A DNA stretch of 64,000 nucleotides from contig NZ_JAQURE010000012.1 in NCBI RefSeq assembly GCF_028715765.1, positions 1 through 64,000 of the forward strand, given 5' to 3'. The notes below the pieces were generated by a model that searched no databases, was not told the DNA's origin, and worked only from the letters and a program-made list of their open reading frames with translations. The stretch is from Rhodoferax sp. Its GTDB lineage: Bacteria > Pseudomonadota > Gammaproteobacteria > Burkholderiales > Burkholderiaceae_C. Both the position numbers and the translations under genes were made by a program. Shown piece by piece: positions 28,018 through 37,487 of the stretch (positions are counted from its first letter, which is position 1; each line of letters opens with the position of its first letter).

Positions 28018-29397
28018 TCAAGTGCCAAGTTGTTCCCGATGCAGGGAAATGTCCAGACCGGTTTGCTCAAAAGCTTCATCCACCCGCAAGCCAACCCATC
28101 CTTTGGTGACCCACAGCAGCAAGGCGCTCATGGCGCCGCTGTACAGCACCACAACCGCCACACCTATCAGCTGGGTACTCCAATGCGCCGGTACACCCGA
28201 GATGCTTTTGCTGGCCAATACGCCGGTGAGCAGCGAGCCCACAATGCCACCAATGCCATGCACGCCAAACACGTCCAGCGAGTCATCGGCATTGAGCATG
28301 CGCTTGAGACCCGTGGCACCCCAATAACATGCCAGCCCAGCCACCGCACCAATCAGCACTGCAGATCGTGGCGTGACAAAACCTGCAGCGGGAGTGATGG
28401 CCACCAGACCTGCCACCAGCCCCGAGCACAAACCCAGCAAAGACGGACGGCCGCGCACCAGCCACTCCCCCAGCATCCAGAAAATGGCTCCGGCCGCCGC
28501 CGCGATTTGCGTCACTGCCATGGCCAAACCGGCACGCCCGTCTGCAGCAAGGGCTGAGCCGGCGTTAAAACCAAACCAGCCCACCCACAACAGCCCGGCT
28601 CCGACCATGGTCAGGCCTAGGTTAAACGGCTGAAAAGGTTCATGCCCGTAACCTTTGCGTGGGCCCAAGGCATAGGCACAGACCAAGCCGGTGACCCCGG
28701 CGTTGATGTGCACCACCGAGCCACCGGCAAAGTCCAGCACGCCCATTTGCGCCAGCCAGCCACCTGGCTCCCAGACCCAGTGCGCAATTGGGGCATAGAC
28801 CAGCATCGACCACAATCCAATGAACCACAACAGTGCTGAAAACTGCATGCGCTCCACCACTGCGCCCACAATCAAGGCCGCCGTGATGATGGCAAAACTG
28901 AGTTGGTACATGGCGTACACCGATTCCGGCAAATTGGGGGCGATGTAACTGACCGCCACCTGGCCGCTGTCCTTGATGTAGTCCAAGCCAACAAACCACA
29001 AACGCTCAGTGCCACCCCACCAGGGGTTGCCAGGGGTAAAGGCCAACGAGTAGCCCACAGCGAACCACAACAAGGTGACCAACCCAGCAATGGCCACCAC
29101 GCTGGCCAGGGTGTTGATGAAATTTTTGCGTCGGATCATGCCACCGTAAAACAAGGCAATACCTGGCAAGGTCATCAGCAGCACCAAAGCGGTGCTGGTG
29201 AGCATCCAGGCGGTATCAGCGCTGCTGATGCTGCTCTGGGCAACCAAAGCGGGGTGAGTTAGCGCCACACTGGAGGCAACAGCAGCGCTGACCGCACTGG
29301 CCGCCAGCGTGGGTGCAGTTGCCATATCTTGAGAAGCTGCACCAAAGTGGAAACTCCACAACACAGCCCAAAGGCCAATCAGTTTGAATAGATGCAT
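28018..29397 (-). CDS. amtB: Ammonium transporter
   Basis: GIALFYGGMIRRKNFINTLASV...GGSVVHINAGVTGLVCAYALGPRKGYG. Confidence 0.95.
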   Translation of the reverse strand: MHLFKLIGLWAVLWSFHFGAASQDMATAPTLAASAVSAAVASSVALTHPALVAQSSISSADTAWMLTSTALVLLMTLPGIALFYGGMIRRKNFINTLASVVAIAGLVTLLWFAVGYSLAFTPGNPWWGGTERLWFVGLDYIKDSGQVAVSYIAPNLPESVYAMYQLSFAIITAALIVGAVVERMQFSALLWFIGLWSMLVYAPIAHWVWEPGGWLAQMGVLDFAGGSVVHINAGVTGLVCAYALGPRKGYGHEPFQPFNLGLTMVGAGLLWVGWFGFNAGSALAADGRAGLAMAVTQIAAAAGAIFWMLGEWLVRGRPSLLGLCSGLVAGLVAITPAAGFVTPRSAVLIGAVAGLACYWGATGLKRMLNADDSLDVFGVHGIGGIVGSLLTGVLASKSISGVPAHWSTQLIGVAVVVLYSGAMSALLLWVTKGWVGLRVDEAFEQTGLDISLHREQLGT

Positions 29398-29431
29398 CGT
29401 ATGAGTCCAACAGTTGTAATGGTTAACCCTA

Positions 29432-29447
29432 AGCACAGGGTGTGCCA
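29432..29447 (-). promoter_or_regulatory. Candidate sigma54 promoter for amtB
   Basis: RC TGGCACACCCTGTGCT; GG-N10-GC. Confidence 0.55.
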
Positions 29448-29544
29448 ACTGCTGATTGATGCGCTGAAACTAATGCCCTTGAGCGCTACGCTGTGCCCAG
29501 GCTGTGGTGTGTTGGCTGGAACCGGCCGAGATCATCCCTCAGGG

Positions 29545-32520
29545 TCAAGAAAATTGCCGCACCATGCGCTGCAACTGTGGCACGCACGAGCCGCAGTTGG
29601 TGCCGCAATGCAACGCGGCTTTCAATGCGTCAAGCACGTGGGTGGCCTGGCCCGTGTGGGAGGCATCAGAGGCATGCGCAGCATGGCTGCTGAGGTGGTT
29701 TTGAATGGCCACATCGGTGACGTTAAAACAGGTGCAAACCGTGGTGCCGCGCGATACCACCGGCACCGGCGGTGTGGCTCCGGGGATGAGCAGCGCCCGG
29801 CCATACGAATGGGCTGGCAAAGATTCTTTGAGCAAGGTGGTGATCCAGCTTTGGGCGCTGATGTCCCCGGCCAGCAAAAAGCCTTCCAGCGACGTTTGTG
29901 TGTCGTGCTCCACCAGCCGGGCGGCACGGCGCTGACCGCGTTTGGGGTCTGAGTAACGCAGCACCTCTGGCCCTTTGATGTGTAAGAGTGACTCTATTTG
30001 TGCCAGCACGGCAGGCTCTGGTGCGGCGTGGTGCGCAGCGCGAAACAGCAGGCCACAGCGCTCGCTGGTGCTGGTGTCGTTGCCGTTGCCAGGGCCAGTG
30101 GCATCAGTCGCACTGGCGGCACTGACCACATTGGCATCTACACCATTGGAAAACGGCACGCAGGTGGCAAAGTCAAATTGCGTCATCAGCGCTTGCAGGT
30201 CGTTGCGGACGTTGATCAGCTGCGACTCGGGCAACCAAGCCATGGTCAGCAGTTGCCAGGGCAGGTCGGCCTTGAGGATTTTGATGGGGGTGTGTTTGAA
30301 CTCGGGCTGTTTGGAGTCTGGGCAAAACACGCCGCTGGTCAAGGCGTTGACCCCTGCCAGGCGCTCGCCTTGGGCGTTTTGACCACTGATGAATTCTTCA
30401 CCCCAATGCATGGCCATGAAAGCCTGACTTGCACTGATTTCAGGGCTGGCTTGCACTGGCACCAGCACCGAGCCACGCACACTGGTGAGGTACACCAGGT
30501 CACCGTCTTTGAGGCCACGCTGGCGCATGTCTTGCGGGTGCATTTGCACGCAGGGCTCACTGTCGTGGCCAAACAGGCGGCCCAACGTGCCGGTTCGGCT
30601 CATGCCGTGCCACTGGTCGCGCAGGCGTCCGGTGGTCAGGGCAAACGGGTAGCGGGCGCTGCGAGGCTCGGCCACGGCCTGAAAAGCGGCAGGGATGAAG
30701 TGCGCCTTGCCGTCTGCCGTGGGAAACACACCGTCCTCATAAAGTCTGGCTTTGCCTTGGCGTTCGCCTTCTGTCAAAGGCCATTGTTGGGGTGCAGCCT
30801 CCAGCATGGCGTAGCTCATGCCGGTGATGTCGAGGTCGCGCCCACGGGTGGTTTCGCGGTGTTCGTTCCAGATGGATTCTGGGTTGGTGTAGGGGAACAG
30901 GCTGCTTCGGTTTAAACCCGCCATCGGGGTCAGAGCCGAATTCGGTGCTGCATCTGCTGTCTTCGGCAAAGCTTGTAGCCCGAATTCGGATCTGACCCCG
31001 CTGGCTGGCATTGTTGGCAAATGTGCTACCAGCCGTTGCGCAAAGTCGGTGGCGATCAGCCAGTCGTGGCGGCACTCGCCCGCCGGGTTGACAGCGGCGC
31101 GCACGCGGCTGATGCGCCGCTCTGAGTTGGTCACGGTGCCTTCTTTTTCGCCCCAGGTGGTGGCCGGCAGCAGCAGGTCGGCATAGCGGCAGGTGGCAGT
31201 GGTGGCAAAGGCTTCTTGCACCACCACAAATTCGGCGCGCTGCAAGGCGCGGCGCACCGTGGCTTGGTCGGGCATGGATTGCGCTGGGTTGGTGCAGGCA
31301 ATCCACAAGGCTTTGATGTCGCCGTCTGCAGCAGCCTGGAACATTTCGACGGCTGTTTTGCCGGGCTTGGCCGGCACGTCTGGCACACCCCACAGGGCGG
31401 CCACTTCAGCGCGGTGGCTGGCGTTGGCCAAGTCGCGGTGACCAGAGAGCAAGTTGGCCATGCCGCCCACTTCGCGCCCGCCCATGGCATTGGGCTGGCC
31501 AGTGAGCGAAAACGGGCCGGCGCCAGGCTTGCCGATCTGGCCAGTGGCCAGGTGCAGATTGATGAGCGAGGTGTTTTTGGCGGTGCCGCTGCTGGACTGG
31601 TTCAAGCCCTGGCAGTACAGGCTCAGCGTCGGGGTGCGGCCCTGTGGGGTGACCCCTGCAAACCACTGCGCGGCTTGCAGCAAGGCGGCTTGGGAGATAC
31701 CGCACATGTGCGCCACTTTGTCAGGCGTGCAATCGCGCACCAGGGTTTTCAGAGCCTCAAAACCGCTGGTGTGTGCCGCGACAAACCCGGTGTCAAGCCA
31801 GCCTTCCCACAGCATCAGGTGCAACATGCCGTGGTGCAGCATGACATCAGTGCCGGGCTGGATTTGCAAAAACAGGTCGGCGTCAGCTGCGGTGTCGGTG
31901 CGCCGGGTGTCAACCACCACCACTTTCATGGCCGGGTTGGCACGGCGTGCATCTTCAAGGCGGCGGTACAAAATGGGGTGCGCGTAAGCCGGGTTGGCGC
32001 CGGTAATGAACAGTGTGCCAGCGTGTGGCAGGTCGTCATAGCAAGCTGGGGGCGCATCCATGCCCAGCGTTTGCTTGTAGCCCGCCACGGCGCTGCTCAT
32101 GCACAGGCGCGAGTTGCTGTCGACGTTGTTGGTACCCACCAAGCCCTTGGCGAGTTTGTTGAAGACGTAATAGTCTTCGGTCAGCAACTGGCCTGACAAG
32201 TAAAAACCCACTGCATCCGGGCCATGCGTCTGGATGACTTGCGCAAACTTCTTTGCCGCCATATCCAGCGCACTGTGCCAGTCGGTGCGTTGTGCCGGTG
32301 CGTCGCGCTGGGCGCGCTGCATGGGGTGCAGCAACCGCGCTTGCGCAGTGATGTCGGCGCTGGCCGTCAGGTGCAGGGTAGAGCCCTTGCTGCACAGGCG
32401 GCCAAAGTTGGCTGGGTGGTCGGGGTCGCCGCGCACGCCGGTGATCTGGTTGCCGCTGGATTCGATGATCACCCCGCAGCCCACACCGCAGTAAGGGCAG
32501 GTCGAACGCGTTTCAGTCAT
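29545..32520 (-). CDS. nasA: Assimilatory nitrate reductase catalytic subunit (molybdopterin oxidoreductase with C-terminal BFD-like [2Fe-2S] domain)
   Basis: TRSTCPYCGVGCGV, SLINLHLATGQIGKPGAGPFSLTGQPNAMGGREVGG, C-terminal CTCFNVTD...CGTNCGSCVPQL. Confidence 0.92.
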   Translation of the reverse strand: MTETRSTCPYCGVGCGVIIESSGNQITGVRGDPDHPANFGRLCSKGSTLHLTASADITAQARLLHPMQRAQRDAPAQRTDWHSALDMAAKKFAQVIQTHGPDAVGFYLSGQLLTEDYYVFNKLAKGLVGTNNVDSNSRLCMSSAVAGYKQTLGMDAPPACYDDLPHAGTLFITGANPAYAHPILYRRLEDARRANPAMKVVVVDTRRTDTAADADLFLQIQPGTDVMLHHGMLHLMLWEGWLDTGFVAAHTSGFEALKTLVRDCTPDKVAHMCGISQAALLQAAQWFAGVTPQGRTPTLSLYCQGLNQSSSGTAKNTSLINLHLATGQIGKPGAGPFSLTGQPNAMGGREVGGMANLLSGHRDLANASHRAEVAALWGVPDVPAKPGKTAVEMFQAAADGDIKALWIACTNPAQSMPDQATVRRALQRAEFVVVQEAFATTATCRYADLLLPATTWGEKEGTVTNSERRISRVRAAVNPAGECRHDWLIATDFAQRLVAHLPTMPASGVRSEFGLQALPKTADAAPNSALTPMAGLNRSSLFPYTNPESIWNEHRETTRGRDLDITGMSYAMLEAAPQQWPLTEGERQGKARLYEDGVFPTADGKAHFIPAAFQAVAEPRSARYPFALTTGRLRDQWHGMSRTGTLGRLFGHDSEPCVQMHPQDMRQRGLKDGDLVYLTSVRGSVLVPVQASPEISASQAFMAMHWGEEFISGQNAQGERLAGVNALTSGVFCPDSKQPEFKHTPIKILKADLPWQLLTMAWLPESQLINVRNDLQALMTQFDFATCVPFSNGVDANVVSAASATDATGPGNGNDTSTSERCGLLFRAAHHAAPEPAVLAQIESLLHIKGPEVLRYSDPKRGQRRAARLVEHDTQTSLEGFLLAGDISAQSWITTLLKESLPAHSYGRALLIPGATPPVPVVSRGTTVCTCFNVTDVAIQNHLSSHAAHASDASHTGQATHVLDALKAALHCGTNCGSCVPQLQRMVRQFS
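30926..30999. repeat. Inverted repeat inside nasA (family C): GGGGTCAGAGCCGAATTCGG / CCGAATTCGGATCTGACCCC
   Basis: 20-bp arms, 19/20 complementary, 34-nt spacer, translated in frame. Confidence 0.85.
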
Positions 32521-32608
32521 GGCTTGGGTTCTTTCAAAGCGTGTGTGCGTGGCCAAGCAGCGGGTGGATCGGTGTCATGGTCACGCTGCAGGGGAGTTGG
32601 CAATGGCC

Positions 32609-32992
32609 TTAAACGCAGGCCTTGTGCCGCGCCGGGCCAGCGATGGGGCGGGTTTGCTCTGTGGCGTGGCTGGCCAGCTCGGCAGTTTTCAGGAACACTT
32701 GCCCGGCCACTACCTTGATTTCAAAACGCGGCGTACAGCCCTCGTCTGGCGCGGCGGCCTGGCCGGTGCACAGGCCAATGGTCCAGTTGTGCAACGGGCA
32801 GGCCACACTGGTGCCAAACACTATGCCTTGGCTCAAGGGGCCGCCTTTGTGCGGACAGCGGTCAAGCAGGGCAAACACCTCGCCCGTGTCGTTGCGAAAC
32901 ACCGCCACATCCATGCCAGCGCTGCGAGACACGCGGCGAGAGCCCAGCACAGGGATGTCGTCGATTTGGCAGATGAGAGTCCATTCGTTCAT
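32609..32992 (-). CDS. nirD: Nitrite reductase small subunit (Rieske-type)
   Basis: LLDRCPHKGGPLSQGIVFGTSVACPLHNWTIGLCTGQA. Confidence 0.93.
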   Translation of the reverse strand: MNEWTLICQIDDIPVLGSRRVSRSAGMDVAVFRNDTGEVFALLDRCPHKGGPLSQGIVFGTSVACPLHNWTIGLCTGQAAAPDEGCTPRFEIKVVAGQVFLKTAELASHATEQTRPIAGPARHKACV

Positions 32993-33007
32993 TTTGCTAT
33001 TTCCTTT

Positions 33008-33060
33008 GTAGCTTATTACGCTTGTTGTATATGGTCTAGAGGCCTAAAAAGCATATAAAA
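33008..33060 (+). repeat. Family A repeat between nirB and nirD
   Basis: GTAGCTTATTACGCTTGTTGTATATGGTCTAGAGGCCTAAAAAGCATATAAAA. Confidence 0.75.
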
Positions 33061-33073
33061 ATAGGGTCAAGGT

Positions 33074-35539
33074 TCAGACACTCAAGGCTTCAAACTGGCG
33101 TGTATCTACCGCCGCTTTGTCAAATTCAAACCAGGGGTCGGGTTCGCCGTCCAGGGCAAACTGCAGGTTGTCCCAGAGTGTTTTTCGGCCTGCTGCGTCT
33201 TCCACGATGCGTTTTTTGATGTAGTCCAAGCCGACGCGGTTGACAAAATGCACGGTGCGCTCCAGGTACCAGCCTTCCTGGCGGTACAGCTCACAAAAAG
33301 CGCCGGTGTATTCCAGCACCTCGGCGGCGGTCTTGACCTTCACCAAAAAGTGCGCCACCTCGGTCTTGATGCCACCGTTGCCTGCCACATACATCTCCCA
33401 GCCACTGTCGACACCGATGATGCCGACGTCTTTGATGCCCGCCTCAGCACAGTTGCGCGGGCAGCCGCTGACGGCAAATTTGACCTTGTGCGGTGCGTAC
33501 ATGCGCCACATGGCGCGCTCCAGGTCTTTGCCCATTTGCGTGCTGTCTTGCGTGCCCATGCGACACCACTCAGAGCCGACGCAGGTTTTCACGGTGCGCA
33601 GCGCCTTGGCGTAGGCGTGGCCACTGGGCATGCCGAGGTCTTGCCAGACGGCGGGCAACTGCTCTTTTTTAACCCCCAGCAAGTCAATGCGCTGACCGCC
33701 GGTGACCTTGACGGTGGGAATCTGGTACTTGTCCACCACGTCGGCAATGCGGCGCAGTTCACTGGCACTGGTCTCGCCGCCCCACATGCGCGGAATCACG
33801 CTGTAAGTGCCGTCCTTTTGGATGTTGGCATGGCTGCGCTCATTAATAAAACGGCTTTGCGGGTCGTCTTTGGCTTCTTTGGGCCAGGTGCTGATCAGGT
33901 AATAGTTCACCGCCGGGCGGCAACTGGCGCAGCCGTTGGGGGTTTTCCATTCCAGGAAGCTGTAGACATCGGCCAAGGTGGTGAGCTTGTTGGCGCGAAT
34001 GGCGTCGCGCACCGCTTGGTGGCCGTGGTCGGTGCAGCTGCACAGGGGTTTGGTTTTGGGGGTGGCCGAGTAGTCAGCCCCAGCGGTAAAGATCAGCAGC
34101 TGCTCCACCAGACTGGTGCATGAGCCGCAAGACGCGCTGGCCTTGGTGTGTTTGCGCACCTCATCGAGGGTCATCAGGCCTTTTTCTTTGATGGCTTTGC
34201 AGATGGTGCCTTTGGTCACGCCATTGCAGCCGCACACCTCGTCGGTGTCAGCCATGGCCACGGCCTTGTTTTGGCCTTGGTGACCAGCGTCACCCGTGCT
34301 GCCTTCACCAAACATCAGCTTGTCGCGGATGTCAGCCACCGGGCGGCCATCGCGCAGCAGCTTGAAGTACCAGCTGCCGTCCACCGTGTCGCCATACAGG
34401 CAGGCACCCACCAGCTTGTCGTCTTTGAGCACCAGCTTTTTGTAGACCCCGCCCTTGGGGTCACTCATGACAATTTCTTCGGTGTCTGTGCCCCCGGCAA
34501 AGTTGCCGGCGCTGAACAAGTCAATGCCGGTGACCTTGAGTTTGGTGGAGGTCAGTGAGCCGGTGTAACGCCCAATGCCAAACTGCGCCAGGTGATTGGC
34601 CGCCACTTTGGCTTGCTCAAACAGCGGTGCCACCAAGCCGTAAGCGGTGCCACGGTGGGCAGCGCATTCGCCCACGCTGTAGATGCGTGCGTCGGTGATG
34701 GTTTGCAGTGTGTCGTTGACCACAATGCCCTTGTCGCAATGCAGGCGCATGGCTTGTGCCAGCTCGGTGTTGGGGCGAATACCCACCGCCATGACCACCA
34801 AGTCAGCAGGCACCTCACTGCCATCTTTGAACTTGATGGCTGTGACGCGGCCATCCGGGCCACCCACCAGCTCCTGGGTTTGTGCGCCCATCAGGAAGTT
34901 CAAGCCGCGCTCTTCCAATGACTTTTGCAACAGTTTGCCGGCCACGTCGTTAAGTTGGCGCTCCATCAAGGTGGGTTGCACATGCACCACGCTCACCGTC
35001 ATGCCGCGCAGCATCAGGCCGTTGGCGGCTTCCAGGCCGAGCAGACCGCCGCCAATGACGACAGCATGTTTGAAGTGCGTGGCCGCGTCGATCATGGCGT
35101 TGGTGTCGGCAATGTCGCGGTAGGCAATCACGCCAGCCAGATCTTTGCCCGGAATCGGCAGCATGAAAGGGTTCGAGCCGGTGCACAGCAGCAAGCGGTC
35201 GTAGCCCGTGCTGATGGTTTCACCCGCAGTATTTTGGGCGTGCACCACACGTTTGATGCGGTCGACCGAAGTCACACGCCAGCCGGCGTGCAGGGTGATG
35301 TGGTGGTCGGTGTACCAAGACCAGTCGTTGAGCACGATTTGGTCAAGCGTTTGCTCGCCTGCCAGCACCGGGCTGAGCAAGATGCGGTTGTAGTTGGGGT
35401 GCGGCTCAGCGCCAAACACCGTGATGTCATACAGGTCGGGCGCAATTTTGAGCAGCTCTTCCAAGGTGCGTACACCGGCCATGCCGTTGCCGACCAGCAC
35501 GAGTTTCAGTTTGGGTTTGGGTTCTACGCGCATGTCCAT
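33074..35539 (-). CDS. nirB: NAD(P)H nitrite reductase large subunit
   Basis: VLVGNGMAGVRTLEELLK, CGCNGVTKGTICKAI, CPRNCAEAGIKDVGIIGVDSGWEMYVAGNGG. Confidence 0.95.
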   Translation of the reverse strand: MDMRVEPKPKLKLVLVGNGMAGVRTLEELLKIAPDLYDITVFGAEPHPNYNRILLSPVLAGEQTLDQIVLNDWSWYTDHHITLHAGWRVTSVDRIKRVVHAQNTAGETISTGYDRLLLCTGSNPFMLPIPGKDLAGVIAYRDIADTNAMIDAATHFKHAVVIGGGLLGLEAANGLMLRGMTVSVVHVQPTLMERQLNDVAGKLLQKSLEERGLNFLMGAQTQELVGGPDGRVTAIKFKDGSEVPADLVVMAVGIRPNTELAQAMRLHCDKGIVVNDTLQTITDARIYSVGECAAHRGTAYGLVAPLFEQAKVAANHLAQFGIGRYTGSLTSTKLKVTGIDLFSAGNFAGGTDTEEIVMSDPKGGVYKKLVLKDDKLVGACLYGDTVDGSWYFKLLRDGRPVADIRDKLMFGEGSTGDAGHQGQNKAVAMADTDEVCGCNGVTKGTICKAIKEKGLMTLDEVRKHTKASASCGSCTSLVEQLLIFTAGADYSATPKTKPLCSCTDHGHQAVRDAIRANKLTTLADVYSFLEWKTPNGCASCRPAVNYYLISTWPKEAKDDPQSRFINERSHANIQKDGTYSVIPRMWGGETSASELRRIADVVDKYQIPTVKVTGGQRIDLLGVKKEQLPAVWQDLGMPSGHAYAKALRTVKTCVGSEWCRMGTQDSTQMGKDLERAMWRMYAPHKVKFAVSGCPRNCAEAGIKDVGIIGVDSGWEMYVAGNGGIKTEVAHFLVKVKTAAEVLEYTGAFCELYRQEGWYLERTVHFVNRVGLDYIKKRIVEDAAGRKTLWDNLQFALDGEPDPWFEFDKAAVDTRQFEALSV

Positions 35540-35648
35540 GATGTGCTTTCAGTTTTGGGGTGGCGATTAACGGTGATTTGCAGGGCAGATTTGCACCCGG
35601 CCAGTCCAGCTGAAGTCGGCCCTGCAGATGGGGTCTGGCAAAGACAAC

Positions 35649-36485
35649 TCAGGCTGCTTTTTCCACATGGGCTTGCCGGGTGTACAAAAAGTCGATCACC
35701 GCTTTGCGGTAGTGCAGGTACTGGGCGCTGTCGGCCAGCTCAACCCGGCTGCGCGGGCGTGGCAAGTCCACCACCAAGACCTCGCCAATGGTGGCGCTGG
35801 GCCCGTTGGTCATCATCACAATCTTGTCAGAAAGCAGCACGGCTTCGTCCACGTCGTGCGTCACCATCACCACCGTGCTTTCGGTACGCGCCACAATTTC
35901 AAGCAGCTCGTCCTGCAGCTTGGCGCGCGTGAGGGCGTCCAATGCACCAAAAGGCTCGTCCATCAGCAGCACTTTGGGCTCCATCGCCAGGGCGCGGGCA
36001 ATGCCCACGCGCTGCTTCATGCCGCCCGATATTTCACCAGGGCGCTTTTGTGCGGCTGGGGTCAGGCCCACCAGCGCCAGCGCGGCGTCGGTGCGCGCCA
36101 TCAGCTGTGCCTTGTTTTCTGAGGGTGCGCCAGTGGACTTGTTGGCCGCGCCAAAGACACGTTCCACACCCAGGTAGATGTTCTCAAAACAGGTCAGCCA
36201 GGGCAACAGCGAGTGGTTTTGAAACACCACGGCGCGGTCTGGGCCAGGGCCGGCAATTTCGCGGTTGTCGCACAGCAGGTGGCCTTGGGTGGGGGTGGTC
36301 AGGCCGGCAATCAGGTTCAGCAGGGTGGACTTGCCGCAGCCCGAGTGGCCAATCAGCGCCACAAACTCGCCCTTGGCCACCGTCAGGTTCACGCCTTGCA
36401 GTGCGCAAAACGGGCCTTTTTTGGTCTTGAACGTTTGCTCGACACCGACGATGTCGATGAACTTGGTGGTTTGGTTGATGTTCAT
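35649..36485 (-). CDS. nrtD: Nitrate ABC transporter ATP-binding protein
   Basis: GHSGCGKSTLLNLIAGLTTPTQG, SGGMKQRVGIARALAMEPKVLLMDEPFGALDALTRAKLQ. Confidence 0.85.
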   Translation of the reverse strand: MNINQTTKFIDIVGVEQTFKTKKGPFCALQGVNLTVAKGEFVALIGHSGCGKSTLLNLIAGLTTPTQGHLLCDNREIAGPGPDRAVVFQNHSLLPWLTCFENIYLGVERVFGAANKSTGAPSENKAQLMARTDAALALVGLTPAAQKRPGEISGGMKQRVGIARALAMEPKVLLMDEPFGALDALTRAKLQDELLEIVARTESTVVMVTHDVDEAVLLSDKIVMMTNGPSATIGEVLVVDLPRPRSRVELADSAQYLHYRKAVIDFLYTRQAHVEKAA

Positions 36486-37414
36486 GACTTCACCTCTTCA
36501 AACGTGAACGCGGTGGCTACCTTGATCAGCGCGTATTCCAGAATCAAACCAACTACACCAATCACAAAGATAGCGATGATGATGTTTTTGACGTTCAGGT
36601 TGTTCCACTCGTCCCAGACCCAGAAGCCAATGCCGACACCGCCCGTGAGCATTTCGGCGGCCACAATCACCAGCCAGGCCGTGCCCACCGCCAGCCGCAC
36701 ACCGGTGAGCATGTAGGGCAGCACCGAGGGGAACAAAATCTTGGTCACGATCTTCCACTCAGACAAGTTCAGCACTCGCGCCACGTTCATGTAGTCTTGC
36801 GGCACGCGCTGCACACCGACGGCGGTGTTGATGATCATCGGCCAGATGGAGCAAATGAAAATGGTCCAGATGGCGGCTGGGTCGGCACCCTTGAACACCA
36901 GCAAGCCAATCGGCAGCCAGGCCAGCGGTGACACCGGACGCAGCAGGCTGATCAGCGGGTTGAACATGCGGCTCAAAAACTCAAACCGCCCCACGGCAAA
37001 CCCCACCGGAATACCCACCACCGCCGCCAGCCCAAAGCCGACTGCCACGCGCTCCAGGCTCATCAAGATGTTCCAGCCCACGCCCTGGTCGTTGGGGCCG
37101 TTGCTGTAGAACGGGTCGCTGAAAATCACCAGCGCTTGTTTGAATGTGTCGGCAGGCGAGGGGATGCTGCTGGCCGTGCTGATGCTCACCAGCGCCCAAA
37201 TGCCCACCAGCAGCCCAAAGCCCAGCACTGGCGGCAACACTGCGAGCCACAAGGCGCGCCAGTCAAAAGCCGGTTTTTGTGAGGTTTTTGAGACTGTAGA
37301 GCTTGTATTTGTTGCGTGAGTAGCTACAGATTTCATATTTTTGTGTGAGACAGTAGGAGCTTCTGGCGCAGAGCCAGAGGCTTCCAGTGGCGAGTGAAAA
37401 ACAGCGCTGACCAT
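36482..37414 (-). CDS. nrtB: Nitrate ABC transporter permease
   Basis: GTAWLVIVAAEMLTGGVGIGFWVWDEWNNLN. Confidence 0.9.
   Translation of the reverse strand: MVSAVFHSPLEASGSAPEAPTVSHKNMKSVATHATNTSSTVSKTSQKPAFDWRALWLAVLPPVLGFGLLVGIWALVSISTASSIPSPADTFKQALVIFSDPFYSNGPNDQGVGWNILMSLERVAVGFGLAAVVGIPVGFAVGRFEFLSRMFNPLISLLRPVSPLAWLPIGLLVFKGADPAAIWTIFICSIWPMIINTAVGVQRVPQDYMNVARVLNLSEWKIVTKILFPSVLPYMLTGVRLAVGTAWLVIVAAEMLTGGVGIGFWVWDEWNNLNVKNIIIAIFVIGVVGLILEYALIKVATAFTFEEVKS
37291..37328 (-). repeat. Divergent family A repeat inside the nrtB N-terminal extension
   Basis: RC TGTAGCTACTCACGCAACAAATACAAGCTCTACAGTCT. Confidence 0.5.
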
Positions 37415-37487
37415 GGTGATCTCCTTGAAAAAGGGGGCGGTATGCAGGCGCTCAGGGTGATGTGGGCGCCTGCGGCTAGGTGACTGT

